Shown piece after piece: positions 13,103 through 24,240 of a DNA stretch of 64,000 nt. The translations under genes and the position numbers were made by a program. Source of the DNA: Maratus speciosus (Eukaryota > Arthropoda > Arachnida > Araneae > Salticidae); the NCBI GenBank assembly GCA_963932465.1, contig OZ010788.1, positions 201,626,559-201,690,558 on the forward strand. The letters run 5' to 3'. Under the pieces are notes generated by a model. That model was given only the letters and a program-made list of their open reading frames with translations, was not told the origin of the DNA and did no database searches. Positions within the stretch are counted from its first letter, which is position 1. Every line of letters starts with the position of its first letter.

Positions 13103-13990
13103 ATAGGAGAATGGGGATGAAAGGGACATTTTGTCTTTATAAGCTTATAAAATAATAAAAATAAAAGATATCACATTCAAATTTGCACCTACTTCTTATA
13201 TAAAACCTTTGCTTTGATTCTACTAAAACCTCTTATCTTCAAGTACAGTAATTAAAAATATATATCCATTTTTATAAATTGGGAGAAATGTCCTTTTTAA
13301 CCCCATTGTAGGGGATGAAAGAGACACTGTGCAGGGTTGAAAGGGTCACACATAAATAAAACACTTATGAACATTTTTTTTTCTTTTTATTCGTGATTGT
13401 ATTATTCAAAAATAAAAGATAATTACACACAAATACAAAAATATGTTACAACATATGATAACATAAAAACAAGAAAAATAACATGTTTAGGCCTACTTGA
13501 CATAAAACAACTTTAAATCAGTCAAAAATTTTAAGAAAGATTTAGCTCTAGCTGTCTCACTACCAATTACGGGTTTAGGTAACTTCACCAGAATATCATT
13601 AACATTCACATTATTCATGTCAATAGTATTAGTAGATACAGAATGGTTTTATTCTGTTTTTTCTGAAAAAATGTACTTTGAATTCATTACGAGTGCTTTT
13701 CTGGAGTTTGTGGCTATAGTGCGACCAGAACATCGCAATAGTTATTCCATTACCTTTCGCAAATTTTATTGTCTTAATATTTATATTGCTTTCATGCATA
13801 TCAAATAAGAGAAGAGCAGGATCAGTTTTGGAACAACTAGAATTATTATAATAAACACACACGCTACAATATATATTAAAACACACATTCACACATAAAT
13901 AACGCCTGCATTCAACAGTTAAAGGTATATATAAATATTTTACAGACATACATACAATAAATACAATAAACCCAACTGGAGTGAAAAATT

Positions 13991-14062
13991 AGCCAGAGCC
14001 AGGAATCGAACCCGGGACCACAGTATACAAGACTGCTGCTCTAACCACTGAGCTACTCCGGC
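13991..14062 (-). tRNA. tRNA-Thr(UGU)-like sequence, copy 1 (repeat-borne)
   Basis: Folds as a full cloverleaf: acceptor GCCGGAG/CTCTGGC with one G-U, D-arm GCTC/GAGC, anticodon loop CTTGTAT (anticodon TGT) and T-arm CCGGG/CCTGG with loop TTCGATT. A-box and B-box promoters are present. It sits in a multicopy repeat, so function as a tRNA is doubtful. Confidence 0.65.
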
Positions 14063-14448
14063 CGATGCCTGGGTCTGCAATTTCTCACTAATAAACCAAG
14101 TTGGGGAAGTCACCAGCCATCTATATGATAGCCTTGGATGACCGAACAATGATGAATAGAATTTTACTATTACATCGATCTACGAAATATAATAATTTTA
14201 TTATGTGACTTGTCTGTATGTCTGTAAAATATTTATATATACCTTTAACTGTTGAATGCAGGCATTATTTGTGTGTGAATGTGTGTTTTAATATATATTG
14301 TAGTATGTGTGTTTATTATTATATTTCGTAGATCGATGTAATAGTAAAAATCTATTCATCGTTGTCCGGTCATCCAAAGTTATTGTATAGATGGCTGGTG
14401 ACTTCCCCAACTTGGTTTATTAGTGAGAAATTGCAGACCCAGGCATCA

Positions 14449-14520
14449 GCCGGAGTAGCTCAGTGGTTAGAGCAGCAGTCTTGTATACTGTGGTCCCGGG
14501 TTCGATTCCTGGCTCTGGCT
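14449..14520 (+). tRNA. tRNA-Thr(UGU)-like sequence, copy 2 (repeat-borne)
   Basis: Same 72-base cloverleaf as copy 1, opposite strand, all stems intact. It is followed by the shared tail AATTTTTCACTCCAGTTGG. Confidence 0.65.
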
Positions 14521-14783
14521 AATTTTTCACTCCAGTTGGGTTTATTGTATTTATGTCTGTAAAATATTTATATATACCTTTAATTGTTGAATGCAGGTGT
14601 TATTTATGTGTGAATGTGTGTTTTAATATATATTGTAGTATATGTGTTTATTATTATATTTCGTAGATCGATGTAATAGTAAAAATCTATTCATCGTTGT
14701 CCGGTCATCCAAAGCTATTGTATAGATGGCTGGTGACTTCCCCAACTTGGTTTATAAGTGAGATATTGCAGACCCAGGCATCG

Positions 14784-16431
14784 GCTGGAGTAGCTCAGTG
14801 GTTAGAGCAGCAGTCTTGTATACAGTACAGGACCTCAAATCCGGAATCCTAAAATCCGGAAGACCCAAAATCCGGAATGAATAAAGAAATCTGAAATTCC
14901 GCAATGAGACGGAATAAATAATTCCAGAAAACGCCCATAGATGGCGCTACGCGCATACGTAACACAATTTCCAACTGAGCAAGACTAAACAACTGCACTC
15001 AACTTACTAAGTTTGTTGTAATGTTTTTATATTATAGTTTTAATCTAAATACTATTTGCTGACAGAGTTAGAAAAGTTAGTGTGTGCACACATTTTAAAT
15101 TTATTTTAAAAAGAAGCCTTGTTCTTCATTTAATAGAAAATACAAAAAGAACAAATAAATAACCAGAAGAAAGATTTTAAAAGATGCATAGAATATACTA
15201 TTTACAATATTTATATGTAAAGATATTTTGCTATCTCCTCCCCCCCCCCCCCCTCTCCTTCAAATGTTCAACAAATTTCATTTTTCGAAAAAATTCTGTT
15301 TGTAAGCACCGTACCAAAAATATTGTTTCTTTAACTCAAAGGGGGAAAAAATCTATGCATGGTTTCTTTCTGCATGACAAAACATACTATCCATCCAAAG
15401 CTGATGATCTCATTCTGCTAACGTTGACTTCCCACTTCACAGAGTTAAATAAACAAGTTGAATAAACAAAACAAACCGCAGATAGATATCTCATTTTTCT
15501 TCGCAGTTACTCTATAGTGGCCTTTTTTTTAGAGGTACATTATATTTTAATAAAAATTTGTTACACAGGCTAATTTACTATTATTGCAGCTTTCTGAAAA
15601 TTTGAAAGAAATTAGTCAATTAGCAATTTAATTAGGAGATAATTATTTTTTTAATAGAGGAAAAAGACTGGTTTTTCTGTTTTTTTCTGTTTGCTTGCAA
15701 CTGAATAATTTCTTTCTTGTGCAATCAAACAACGCGAACTTAATAACACATTTACGAAGTCCTTTTTATACGAAAAGAATAAGAGTTTGAATAGATTTCC
15801 TCTTGTTTTTATTTATTTTTAAACTTTCTTAGAACATTTTATTTTAAAAATTTAAATGTTTCTCTCTTTATTTTCACTGAGTCTAATAATGCAATTCGCG
15901 ATATAAATTCCTAGACCTTGCTAGGCTCTCACGAACAACAACGCATTTTCATTTTCTAAAAGATGTTTTAATGTTGCTAATAATGTGCAGGATTTAAAAA
16001 AAAATTCTCTTTTTGTAATTTGTCTTCGTCAGTTTACTTAAACTAAGCCCTACACGGCAATTGATATAGATTCCTAGGCCTAACTCGGCTCTCGTGAACA
16101 ACGACGCTTTTTCTAAAAGATGTTTCAATATTCCTAAGAATATGATGTATTAAAAAAAAAAAATCCTTATCCTTATTTTCAATTATTTTTTGTAATTTGC
16201 ATTTTTGACTGTTTATTTACTCTAAGCCAAACATAGCAATTCGCGATATAGACTGCTTCGCAACATGTAAAATTTTGCCACGGGCATCTACTGTATCTGT
16301 TTATTTATTGTTTTGGTTAAGGACCTGAAATCCGGAAAATTCCGAAATCCGGAACGATCGCGGTCCCGGCCAGTCCGGATTTGTGGTCCCATACTGTACT
16401 GTGGTCCCGGGTTCGATTCCTGGCTCTGGCT
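14784..16431 (+). pseudogene. tRNA-Thr copy 3, split in the anticodon loop
   Basis: The 5' half is 14784-14822 and the 3' half 16399-16431 (one of the two flanking TA copies belongs to the original). The Tigger-like element lies between them, inserted at the TA of the anticodon loop. Joined, the halves match copies 1 and 2 except for a GCTGGAG acceptor change. Confidence 0.85.
14823..16396. mobile_element. Tigger/pogo-like non-autonomous element with TA duplication
   Basis: Termini CAGTACAGGACCTCAAATCC and (inverted) CAGTATGGGACCACAAATCC, flanked by TA on both sides. AAATCCGGAA is repeated three times just inside the left end and appears several times near the right end, like clustered transposase-binding sites. 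No transposase recognised in 1574 bp. A 93-codon frame at 15184-15465 has no known family. Contains a 14-base C run at 15240. Confidence 0.88.
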
Positions 16432-17220
16432 AATTTTTCACTCCAGTTGGGTTTATTGTATTTATTGTATGTATGTCTGTAAAATATTTATATATACCTT
16501 TAACTAGAATTATTAGCTAATGCACAATTGCTTTAAAAAACTTCTGCAGTCATTGACCAACTTTGATGAGAAAGTCCAAGTTTTTGGGATGGGGCACCTC
16601 TAAGAATGAACTCTTTAAAATTCTTCCTTGAGAAAACGAATACTGTTGCACAGAGTTACCTGATGCAGAAACAAAACACAAAAGTGTGACAAGTTTACCA
16701 TGTTCAGCTGATGTTATGTGAGAAAATTGTCTTGCACTACATTTTGCTACTATATTAGGTGGTTTGTGATCTGTCATTAAGACTGTTTTATCACAGTTAC
16801 ATATTATGTTCTGTGTAAATGTATAGCGATACATAACTGAAGGTTTTTAAAAAACATTAACTTTGTTGAAACTTATACTTCTTGTTAAACTAATGGCTAT
16901 AGGTTTCTTAAGAGGAAGTAATGAATTTCGTTGTATAAAATCTTGGAACCAATCAATTCCAGCTTGCTTCATTGTTTGCCAAGATAGGCACATATTTGGA
17001 GAGTTCAAAGCAATTGAATACTCGTATGTATAGTTGTCAAACCATAGTTGATATTAGATGTTTGGAGCAAACATGAAGCTAACTCTTTTTATTGAGTTTC
17101 ACTAAAGGAATCTTGATAGGAACAACCTGAGGGGTGTCCCTTTCAACCCCTCAGTTTCTCTCCCTTTCAACCCTGTACCCACCTAGCGAAATTAAAAATG
17201 TATTCATGCATGAGAGTATT

Positions 17221-17640
17221 TTAGCTAACAACAGGGGTCTGTCCAGACTTTTCCCTCAGGGTCCTGTTTTTGTGAAATTGTGAAGAGCTTTTTTACATTT
17301 GTGAAAAACCTAGTCCTAATTTTGTGAATTTGAAATTATCGTTATATTCAGGTTCCTTTTTATATATTTTTAAGAAGATATCTGCATGTAAAATACATAT
17401 ATTTTCTTTATATGTGTAAAAGTGACAGGTCACATTTTACTTTTAAGTGATTAAATTTGTGAAAGGTTTTATATAGAGCTGGAAAATTTTTGTAAAAGGC
17501 TTATTTTTTAGACAAAGAATTTTGTGAAGGATCCTTTTTTTAAAGTGAAAAGTTTTGTGAAGGGTCCTGTTTTGAGATGAAAAATTTTGTGAAGGGTCCT
17601 TTAAAGGAATTAATTTCTTCCTAAACAGATCCCTAAACAA
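17221..17640. repeat. Element with TTTGTGAAGGGTCC internal repeats, copy A
   Basis: Terminus CAGGGGTCTGTCCAGACTTT, other end AGATCCCT. The inside is a degenerate tandem repeat of about 40 bp with core TTTGTGAAGGGTCCT. It lies inside the pogo-like element. Related copies at 30140-30535, about 31447-31800 and 60004-60416. Confidence 0.7.
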
Positions 17641-17938
17641 AATATACTGATATTCACATAAAGTGCATGCTTTACAGTGCTAAATAACATAAATATTATA
17701 ATGTTAAACACAATATTACTTTTTAGAGAAAAAAAGAAAAGCAACATCAAAATTTACTTTTTTATATCAAAAACAGGTTTTGCTTTCATCACCTACAACA
17801 CTACAATTGCTGAAGTTAGTTATAAGGATTATTAAGACAGAACAAGTATCATCATCGATTGAGCCAAAGTTCAAACTTTGTACATTTTATTTTCTTCCTG
17901 AAATTTTGAGTGTCCCTTTCATCCCCAGTCTCCCCTAT

Positions 17939-19389
17939 ATACTAATTGCAGCAAACAATTACTAACTAACTGCAGCAAACAATTATTAACTACTACAGTC
18001 AGCAGTTTTGAATCTACCATGTCCTTTCATTTTCTTGGCTTACACTGTAAAAACAATAATACTTATAAAAACATGAAAGCTGCTAATTTTGAAGAGAAAT
18101 TTGTGATAAACTGAAGCAAACAGTTTTTGAATTGTAAAATAATTTTAATCACTATTAAATATTGAAATTGGTCAAGATTGTTGAGTTACATACAGGAGTG
18201 AGAGATTACATCATTTCACTCGAGAGATTACATCATCTCACATCATTACATCATTTCATTGAGTGGATTTTCTAAAAGTGGGACATATGTTACATCAGAG
18301 TTGTTCCTTGTAGTTTCATAAACAATGTGTAGGGGGGGGGGGGGGGGGATAAGTAAAAATGTTTTTATATTTCTAATATTTTGACTATTAGTCCATGTTT
18401 GACACATTGAAATTTGATTGAAAGTGCTTTTTAAATATTAATAGTAAATTTGTAATATGTGTTTTTAATAATTATTTACATGTTTTTATAAATTTGGAGC
18501 ATGCCAAAAAAACACATTTTTTACTAATATTTCCTGATTGCAACTGCATTTATACAGGAGAAAATAATGTGTGCTTCTTTCCAATCCAGAAAAAATTTCA
18601 ATCTCCACTAGACACCAAACTTCTTGCAATGGGAACATGATATATTTTCTAAACAGTTACCATTGTTAAAAAAACTTTTCAACTGTTTTATTATATCTTA
18701 AGTATTTAATATATATATATATATAAACTATTTATTTAACACAGTTAACATAGTGGTGTTTTATGGGTAAATATATATGAGAACTACCTCTGTACTGCAC
18801 CACATTTCATAAAAATCTGAGATGGTGACCTAAAAAATGCAATCAGTGCTTTAAATCTCATGTATTTTACAGTTAATTGATTTACAAATATATTAAAGCA
18901 ATTTTTTCAAAATGAATAGCTTTTTCCAAAAATATAACATTTAAAACAATTAAAATTTAGCGAAAATAACATGTTTCTCACTATTTCTACATACAATGAG
19001 GCTAAATAACTTGAAGTCTGCAGAACCCATTGACGTGTAACGTTTCTCTCCTCTTCCCTCAATGAATTTGTGCACTTGTAATTGGAATTAGAGGCAGCAA
19101 GAAGATTTTCAGCCACAGTCTCAGAAATAAATATGATATTTCTGTTATTTGTTTGATAGGATAATTTTTTTAAGTATTACTCTGATGAACAGGTCAAAAC
19201 TGTGATTTTAAATTTCATTTATATTAGAACTATTTTAATTTGGCTTTTGTTTATTTTCAAGGAATTTACAAAGGAGGCTTTTAGCCTATCTTTCCATCTC
19301 TGATGAGCCACCCCTGACAACAGTGTTTCACTTCACTTTAAAAAAATTCCTTAAATTCTCTTATTTTGTAACTGAAGCATGATAGCAAT
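17939..19389. other. PDCD5 intron 3 spacer
   Basis: No gene. Short direct repeats of AGATTACATCATTTCA at about 18200-18260, a 17-base G run at 18332-18348 and a TA repeat at about 18710. Confidence 0.5.
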
Positions 19390-21740
19390 TAGGACTGGGC
19401 GATGTAGAAATTTCTTAAATCGATTTATCATCCATCTAACATCGCGATTTAACATTTTAGAATATGGAAGCCTATTTTTTAATTTTTAGCAACAAAATAT
19501 GGTCTTTATGCACCCCCCCCCCCTCCCCCGCCCCCTGTATTTAGTATACTTAGCTTTTAATTTTTAAAATACCTTTGAAAAGAGGTATATTTTACACATA
19601 AAAAAAGCTTTGAATGCCCCAAAACACTAGTTTTTTTTTTTTTTTTTTTTTTCCATTTTAAAAATTAGTGACCTATTTTAATACATTTTATAAACTCATT
19701 CTTTAAGAAGTAATAGAAAAGAAAATGATTTTTTTTTTTTTTTTTGGTCTGACTTGTTATGTCTGCTACAATCTAAATTCCTTAAGAAGGGGGGGGGGGG
19801 GGGGGACAACTTCCCCTAGCCCACACAAATAGCGCTTCATTCCTAACAACATACACACACTTTTTTTTACAGACACAGAATAAAAAAGTTATTGACGTAA
19901 AACAGAAGCAGATTCAAAGAATTCAATGATGAATTTAACTGTTCATTTACCATGATGAGAAAAGTAGTTAAACAAAAAAAAAGGGGGGGGGGGGGGCGAG
20001 AGATATGAGAAATAAGGTGCAATTTTATATCTTTTTAACTTTTAGATTATAATAAGATTTGTTTAACACAAATGCTGACATTCATATAGTGGATGCAGAA
20101 GGATTGAGTCTTGGAGCACATTATTGAAATTGCTGATATTTTCGCGCCTTCTGTCACCCTGTAAGATTAGTAATAAAATATCTTAAAATATATCTCTTTT
20201 TAATGATAATAAAATGTCAAAAAAAGCAGAAAATTGCAGATCTGCAGAAAAATCTAATGAATGTCCCCTCCACCCCTAACTCATTCTGCTGTAAAAATCA
20301 AGTTACTTGACTTATTACAGAACTTTATTAAAGTATTTTTAATTAATTACAAAATAATAAATTAAAAATAAAATATTCCCATAATACCCAAACATATGAA
20401 AATTAATTTTTCATCAAAATAATGCATAAAAATATAAACTAAAATTGGATAAATAGTGAATCAATTTCAGCAAGATACTCAATCCACACAGTTGGTGTTG
20501 AAATCGGATGTCGAACCTGATGCATGACTATTTTAAAATATTTTAATTAATTACAGAATAATAGAAAATAAAGAATATATATTAAAATATTATCCAAACA
20601 TGGGAAAAATGAATTTTTCATTAAAAGATTACATAAAAAAAAACTGGAATTAGATGAATTTGGATTTTAAATATGAAACATTATTCTTTTTCTTTTAACA
20701 ATAAATACTTAATCAATTTCAGAAAAAAAATCTTATTAGCAAAAGAAAAATATTTCATGCGGATCATGCCCAAATCGTAATACACAAAACAATGCATGAC
20801 TATCTATACTTTAAAATAATTTCATTAATTATAAAATAATAGAAAATAAAAAATATATGTTAAAATATTACTAAAACATGTAAGAAATGAATTTTTCATC
20901 ATAAGAATGCATAAAAGTATAAATTGAAAGTCGATGAGTTTGGATTTTAAATATGAAACTTTATTCTTTTTTTCAACCATGCTCAATGTCAGAAAAAAAA
21001 ATCTTGATGCAGGATTCTACTTTAAAGTATTTTAATTAATTACAGAATAATAGAAAATAAAAAATACATTAAAATGTTACTCAAATATGTGAAAACTTAA
21101 TTTTTCATCTAAAGATTGCATTAGCATATAAACCGAAATTCGATTAATTTGGATTTTAAGAATTAAACTTTACTTTTTCCTTTCAACCATCTAAGTGCTT
21201 AATTTCCAAAAAAAACTACACATTCCAGTCTCAAACTCTGAATCTCGTTTACAAAATAAATAAATATCAAATTTTACTTAAATTGTCGTTTTCTTAAATC
21301 ATCCTTTTTCTTAAACCGCCTTTCCCTTACATCGGAAAGCATTGAGGCCTGTATGTTTTCTTAAATCGGATCCTGCTAAATTGATTTAACACCAGCTTGC
21401 CTTGTTTTTCTTAAATCGGAAAGCATTGAGGTTTGTGATGTTTGCTTAAATCGGGTCCTCCTAAATCGATTTAACACCAACTTGCCATGTAAGCGGTAGA
21501 TACATCAAAGTAGATAAATCGGTTTTCCGATGTTAGCTCTGAATCAGTATTTGTTTTAAATCAATTTAAAGCCAATGGCTAAATCGCGATTTAAGACTGA
21601 CTAAATCGCGATTTAAGACATTAGCTAAATCGCGATTTTCGATGTTAGCTTAAATCGATTTAAGACCAATGGTTAAATCGGATTTCCGATGTAAGCTTTA
21701 AATCAGTTTAAGACTTAAATCGATTTAAGGCCTAGGCCTA
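19390..21740. mobile_element. hAT-like element, TSD ATAGCAAT, with internal satellite
   Basis: Left end TAGGACTGGGCGATG, right end inverted TAGGCCTAGGCCTT. ATAGCAAT flanks it at 19382-19389 and 21741-21748. Inside are four degenerate tandem units of 200-280 bp (starting near 20320, 20531, 20812 and 21025; core TTAATTAATTACAGAATAAT). Nearer the right end come many AAATCGATTTAA and TAAATCGCGATTTA words (21290-21725). No transposase. Confidence 0.88.
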
Positions 21741-21754
21741 ATAGCAATAAAAGC

Positions 21755-23343
21755 CAGTGACCCGGAGCCGAACAATTTTTGATGCTCCAGCTCCAGCTCC
21801 GCTCCTAGAGAAAATACTGTGGCTCCGGCTCCGGCTCCAGCTCCAACTCGGCTCCGACTTCGCGCTTTTGAGTTGCAGATTTTAATTTACACGTTTAATT
21901 TTTTGCTCACAAATATTTTCTACTTTCATTAAAGATCTGACAAAATGCATTTTTCTTCTCATCAAACTTGAAATGCTTGTTCAGAAAATATGACATCTTT
22001 TAGCTTTTGCTTTTAAAATAGAAAGTTTGGTGGAATTTTAAACACAAAAATTTTAAATTTCTTCTACACTTTTCAAACAGCCAAAATTGTACAACTACAC
22101 ATGTAAACAACAGGCGGCCATATTTGTTTTCAAATAGTGCTGTCACTTACACTGGTTATCAAAAATTAAGGAAAAGTCGCAAAATGCTAATTTTTAAATA
22201 CGCGAATACTCAAAAGGAAGTAATATAATTTGAATAATTACTATCTCAGCAGACCAGCTAGTCCATATAACATCTCATTCAGGTCACACATGGTCACAAG
22301 AGTCACAGTCACTACGGCGAAACAAAAAATAGGAAATTCCATACGTCTCTTTTATGGGTCTCAAATGATTACTATATGTGACTCCACTGACAGGTCACTG
22401 TGACTGCTGCTTTGTGACGAGTCACCAGGTGACTTTGCAATGTCATTTCATTGAGACTTTCGTGTGACTCTCATCTGGAGATTCAATTTCAAAGTCATTG
22501 TGCACGTTGCATTATGATAAATCACCAAATAATGTCACATTAAAGTCACATGGTGACTTTGTCACATGACTTTGTCACATGACTTTGTCAAATGGTGACA
22601 GAGACCCTACTGTGAAAAGTGGTGAAAAGTCACCATGTGACTTTAATTTGACATTATTTGGTGATTTATCATAATGCAACGTTCACAATGACTTTGAAAG
22701 TGAGTCTCCAGATGAGAGTGACACGAGAGTCTCAATGAAATGACATTGTAAAGTCACCTGGTGACTCACCACAACGCAGCAGTCACAGTGACCTGTCAGT
22801 GGAGTCATATATAGTAGTCATTTGAGACTCAAATTAAGAGACATATGGAATTTCCTATTTTTTGCTTCGCCATAGTGACTGTGACTCTTGTGACCATGTG
22901 TGACCTGAATGAGATGTTATATGGACTAGCTGTTCTGCAGGAATAGTAATTATTCGAATTATATTACTTCCTTTTGAGTATTCCCGTATTTAAAAATTGT
23001 CATTTTGTGACTTTTCCTTAATTTTTGATAACCAGTGTAGTTCAAGTATAAAGTAGAAGTAAAGTAGTGTTACCATGTTTTGAGAAGGTTTCCTTCTCTA
23101 ATAATAATAAAAACCTAAAAAATGATATAATTAAAATACTGAATAATGATGTAATTAAAATATTTTAAGCCTAGAAATTTAAAAGACTGAAAAAAAAAAA
23201 AAAAAGATTTAAAAGAATATTAAAAACTAAAGGAGCCCTGGAGCTGGGAAAAATTTAGAGCTCCAGCTCCGGCTTCAGCTCCAGGGAAAACACAGCTCCG
23301 GAGAGCTCTGGCTCCGGGCTCCAGCTCCAGCTCCGGGTCCCTG
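21755..23343. mobile_element. hAT-like CCGGAGC-family element, copy 1 (TSD ATAAAAGC)
   Basis: Ends CAGTGACCCGGAGC and (inverted) CAGGGACCCGGAGC, with ATAAAAGC at 21747-21754 and 23344-23351. Subterminal GCTCCAGCTCC repeats on both sides. Copy 2 is at 32764-33444. This copy carries an 888-bp palindrome insertion that copy 2 lacks. It starts 14 bp after another hAT element and their TSDs overlap by two bases. Confidence 0.92.
22150..23037. mobile_element. 888-bp palindromic Tc1/mariner-like element (TA duplication)
   Basis: Begins CACTGGTTATCAAAAATTAA and ends with its inverse, with TA on each side. The arms (about 22150-22600 and 22625-23037) are inverted copies at roughly 90% identity or more, rich in GTGACTTTGTCACATG-type words. 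The uninterrupted site is seen in copy 2 at about 33148-33153 (CACTTAGTTC). No coding capacity. Confidence 0.93.
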
Positions 23344-23351
23344 ATAAAAGC

Positions 23352-24240
23352 AATGAATTTTGGACATAAATTTGTGTTTTTACTTTCTTCTATCTTTAGA
23401 AGAAGAAAGTATTGGATTCGTGAAAAATTTCGACAGGTTTATACGTTTTAGAACATTCTGACAGAGACGTCACAATGGGGGGGAGCCTCCCCCTCCAATA
23501 TATGTGAACTTGGGAAATTTCAGCTTAGAGTTCGGAAATTCTAGATTTTTGAAAAACTTTTTCTTATTTAAAATAATAATAAAAAAATATGAAATTTTTA
23601 TTATATAGCTGACTACATTTCTGAGTTCTGTAACAGTAAATCAGTCAAATTATAAAAAGAAATACAAAAAGCAGCCAGACTCAATTTGTCATTGTGTCTC
23701 TACTCCATTTCCTTTATTTCCTCCAAAACTTCATTCCTTTCTCAAAAATGTCAAAATAATGTGATGTTATCTTTATATAAAGTGTGATTATGACTCATAC
23801 AGACAAAATAATTGCAAACCCTACACAAATGCTGCCTGACAAAAATCTCTGAAAAAAAATTGTTCCAATGGACCCTATTCTCCCTTTGGGTTTGAGGCTG
23901 TGATTTCAGAAATGGGCATTTTCACAATCTTTTGACTTTTCAGGAATAAAAATCTGGTGAAATTAAACTTACTAAAATAACATTTTAAACTTATAGACGA
24001 ATGCCTTAATGATTCAAAATAAAGAAAAAATGGTCAGCAGCAAAATCTTTTTTATTTAATTGAGGTTTAAATTAAACTTGCAAGTTTAATTTTACTTACC
24101 ATTTTACAGCTATAACTTTGAAAATTTTTACTTATAAAGAATTTGAATAGTACCCATAGGATATTCAATAAGAAATAATAACAATGTAGTACATTTAGTT
24201 CAAAATTTTGGTATAAAATTGTTTTAAAGGGGTGTTAAAG
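23352..24240. other. PDCD5 intron 3 spacer
   Basis: No gene or bounded repeat recognised; AT-rich single-copy-looking sequence. Confidence 0.4.

Larger units (their letters stand above)
13849..16501. mobile_element. Compound tRNA-Thr-bearing repeat with 14-bp target duplication
   Basis: One inverted and two direct copies of an about 335-bp unit, each holding a complete or split tRNA-Thr-like sequence, plus a partial unit at the right end. The inverted unit covers about 13850-14210. The direct units start near 14218 and 14553. The whole block is flanked by AACTAGAATTATTA at 13835-13848 and 16502-16515. A duplication of this length points to LINE-type target-primed insertion, as for SINEs, but the inverted-plus-direct layout is not a standard SINE. 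Confidence 0.8.
13620..17060 (-). pseudogene. pogo/Tigger-type (DDE_1) transposase, split by the tRNA repeat
   Basis: Read on the minus strand, the N-terminal part (about 17030-16845) gives WFQDFIQRNSLPLKKPIAIS, the RNP-with-LRKP motif of CENP-B-like transposases, ending in an in-frame stop. The next part (16834-16550) has CNCDKTV (first catalytic Asp) and SHITSAEHGKLVTLL, matching the family's VTSGERGTLVT. The third part (about 13834-13629) has LLLFDMHES (second catalytic Asp) and SHYSHKLQ, normally SHKLQPLD. The gap between parts two and three is exactly the compound tRNA repeat, and removing it with one TSD copy brings the frames together across the joint. Stops and a frameshift show the copy was decaying. 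Confidence in the family is high. Confidence 0.85.
13103..17938 (-). mobile_element. pogo-like DNA transposon hosting two further nested insertions
   Basis: The left end near 13103 (TATAGGAGAATGGGGATG, then AAAGGGACA) is an inverted copy of the right end near 17938, differing by an indel and a few bases. Subterminal AAAGGGACA and GGTTGAAAGGG words recur at about 13318-13348 and 17130-17178. TA lies next to each end. The element is 4.8 kb only because 2667 bp were inserted into it; without them it is about 2.2 kb. It carries a broken CENP-B/Tigger-type transposase on the minus strand. Confidence 0.82.

Noticed and set aside
13629..13949. Single 106-codon gene on the minus strand
   Set aside because: Its first part lies in the tRNA repeat and only the rest is transposase; the apparent start is created by the insertion junction.
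13940..14562. Open frames translating to SAGVAQWLEQQSCILWSRVR
   Set aside because: This is a tRNA sequence read as protein, a common false annotation; the cloverleaf explains the conservation.
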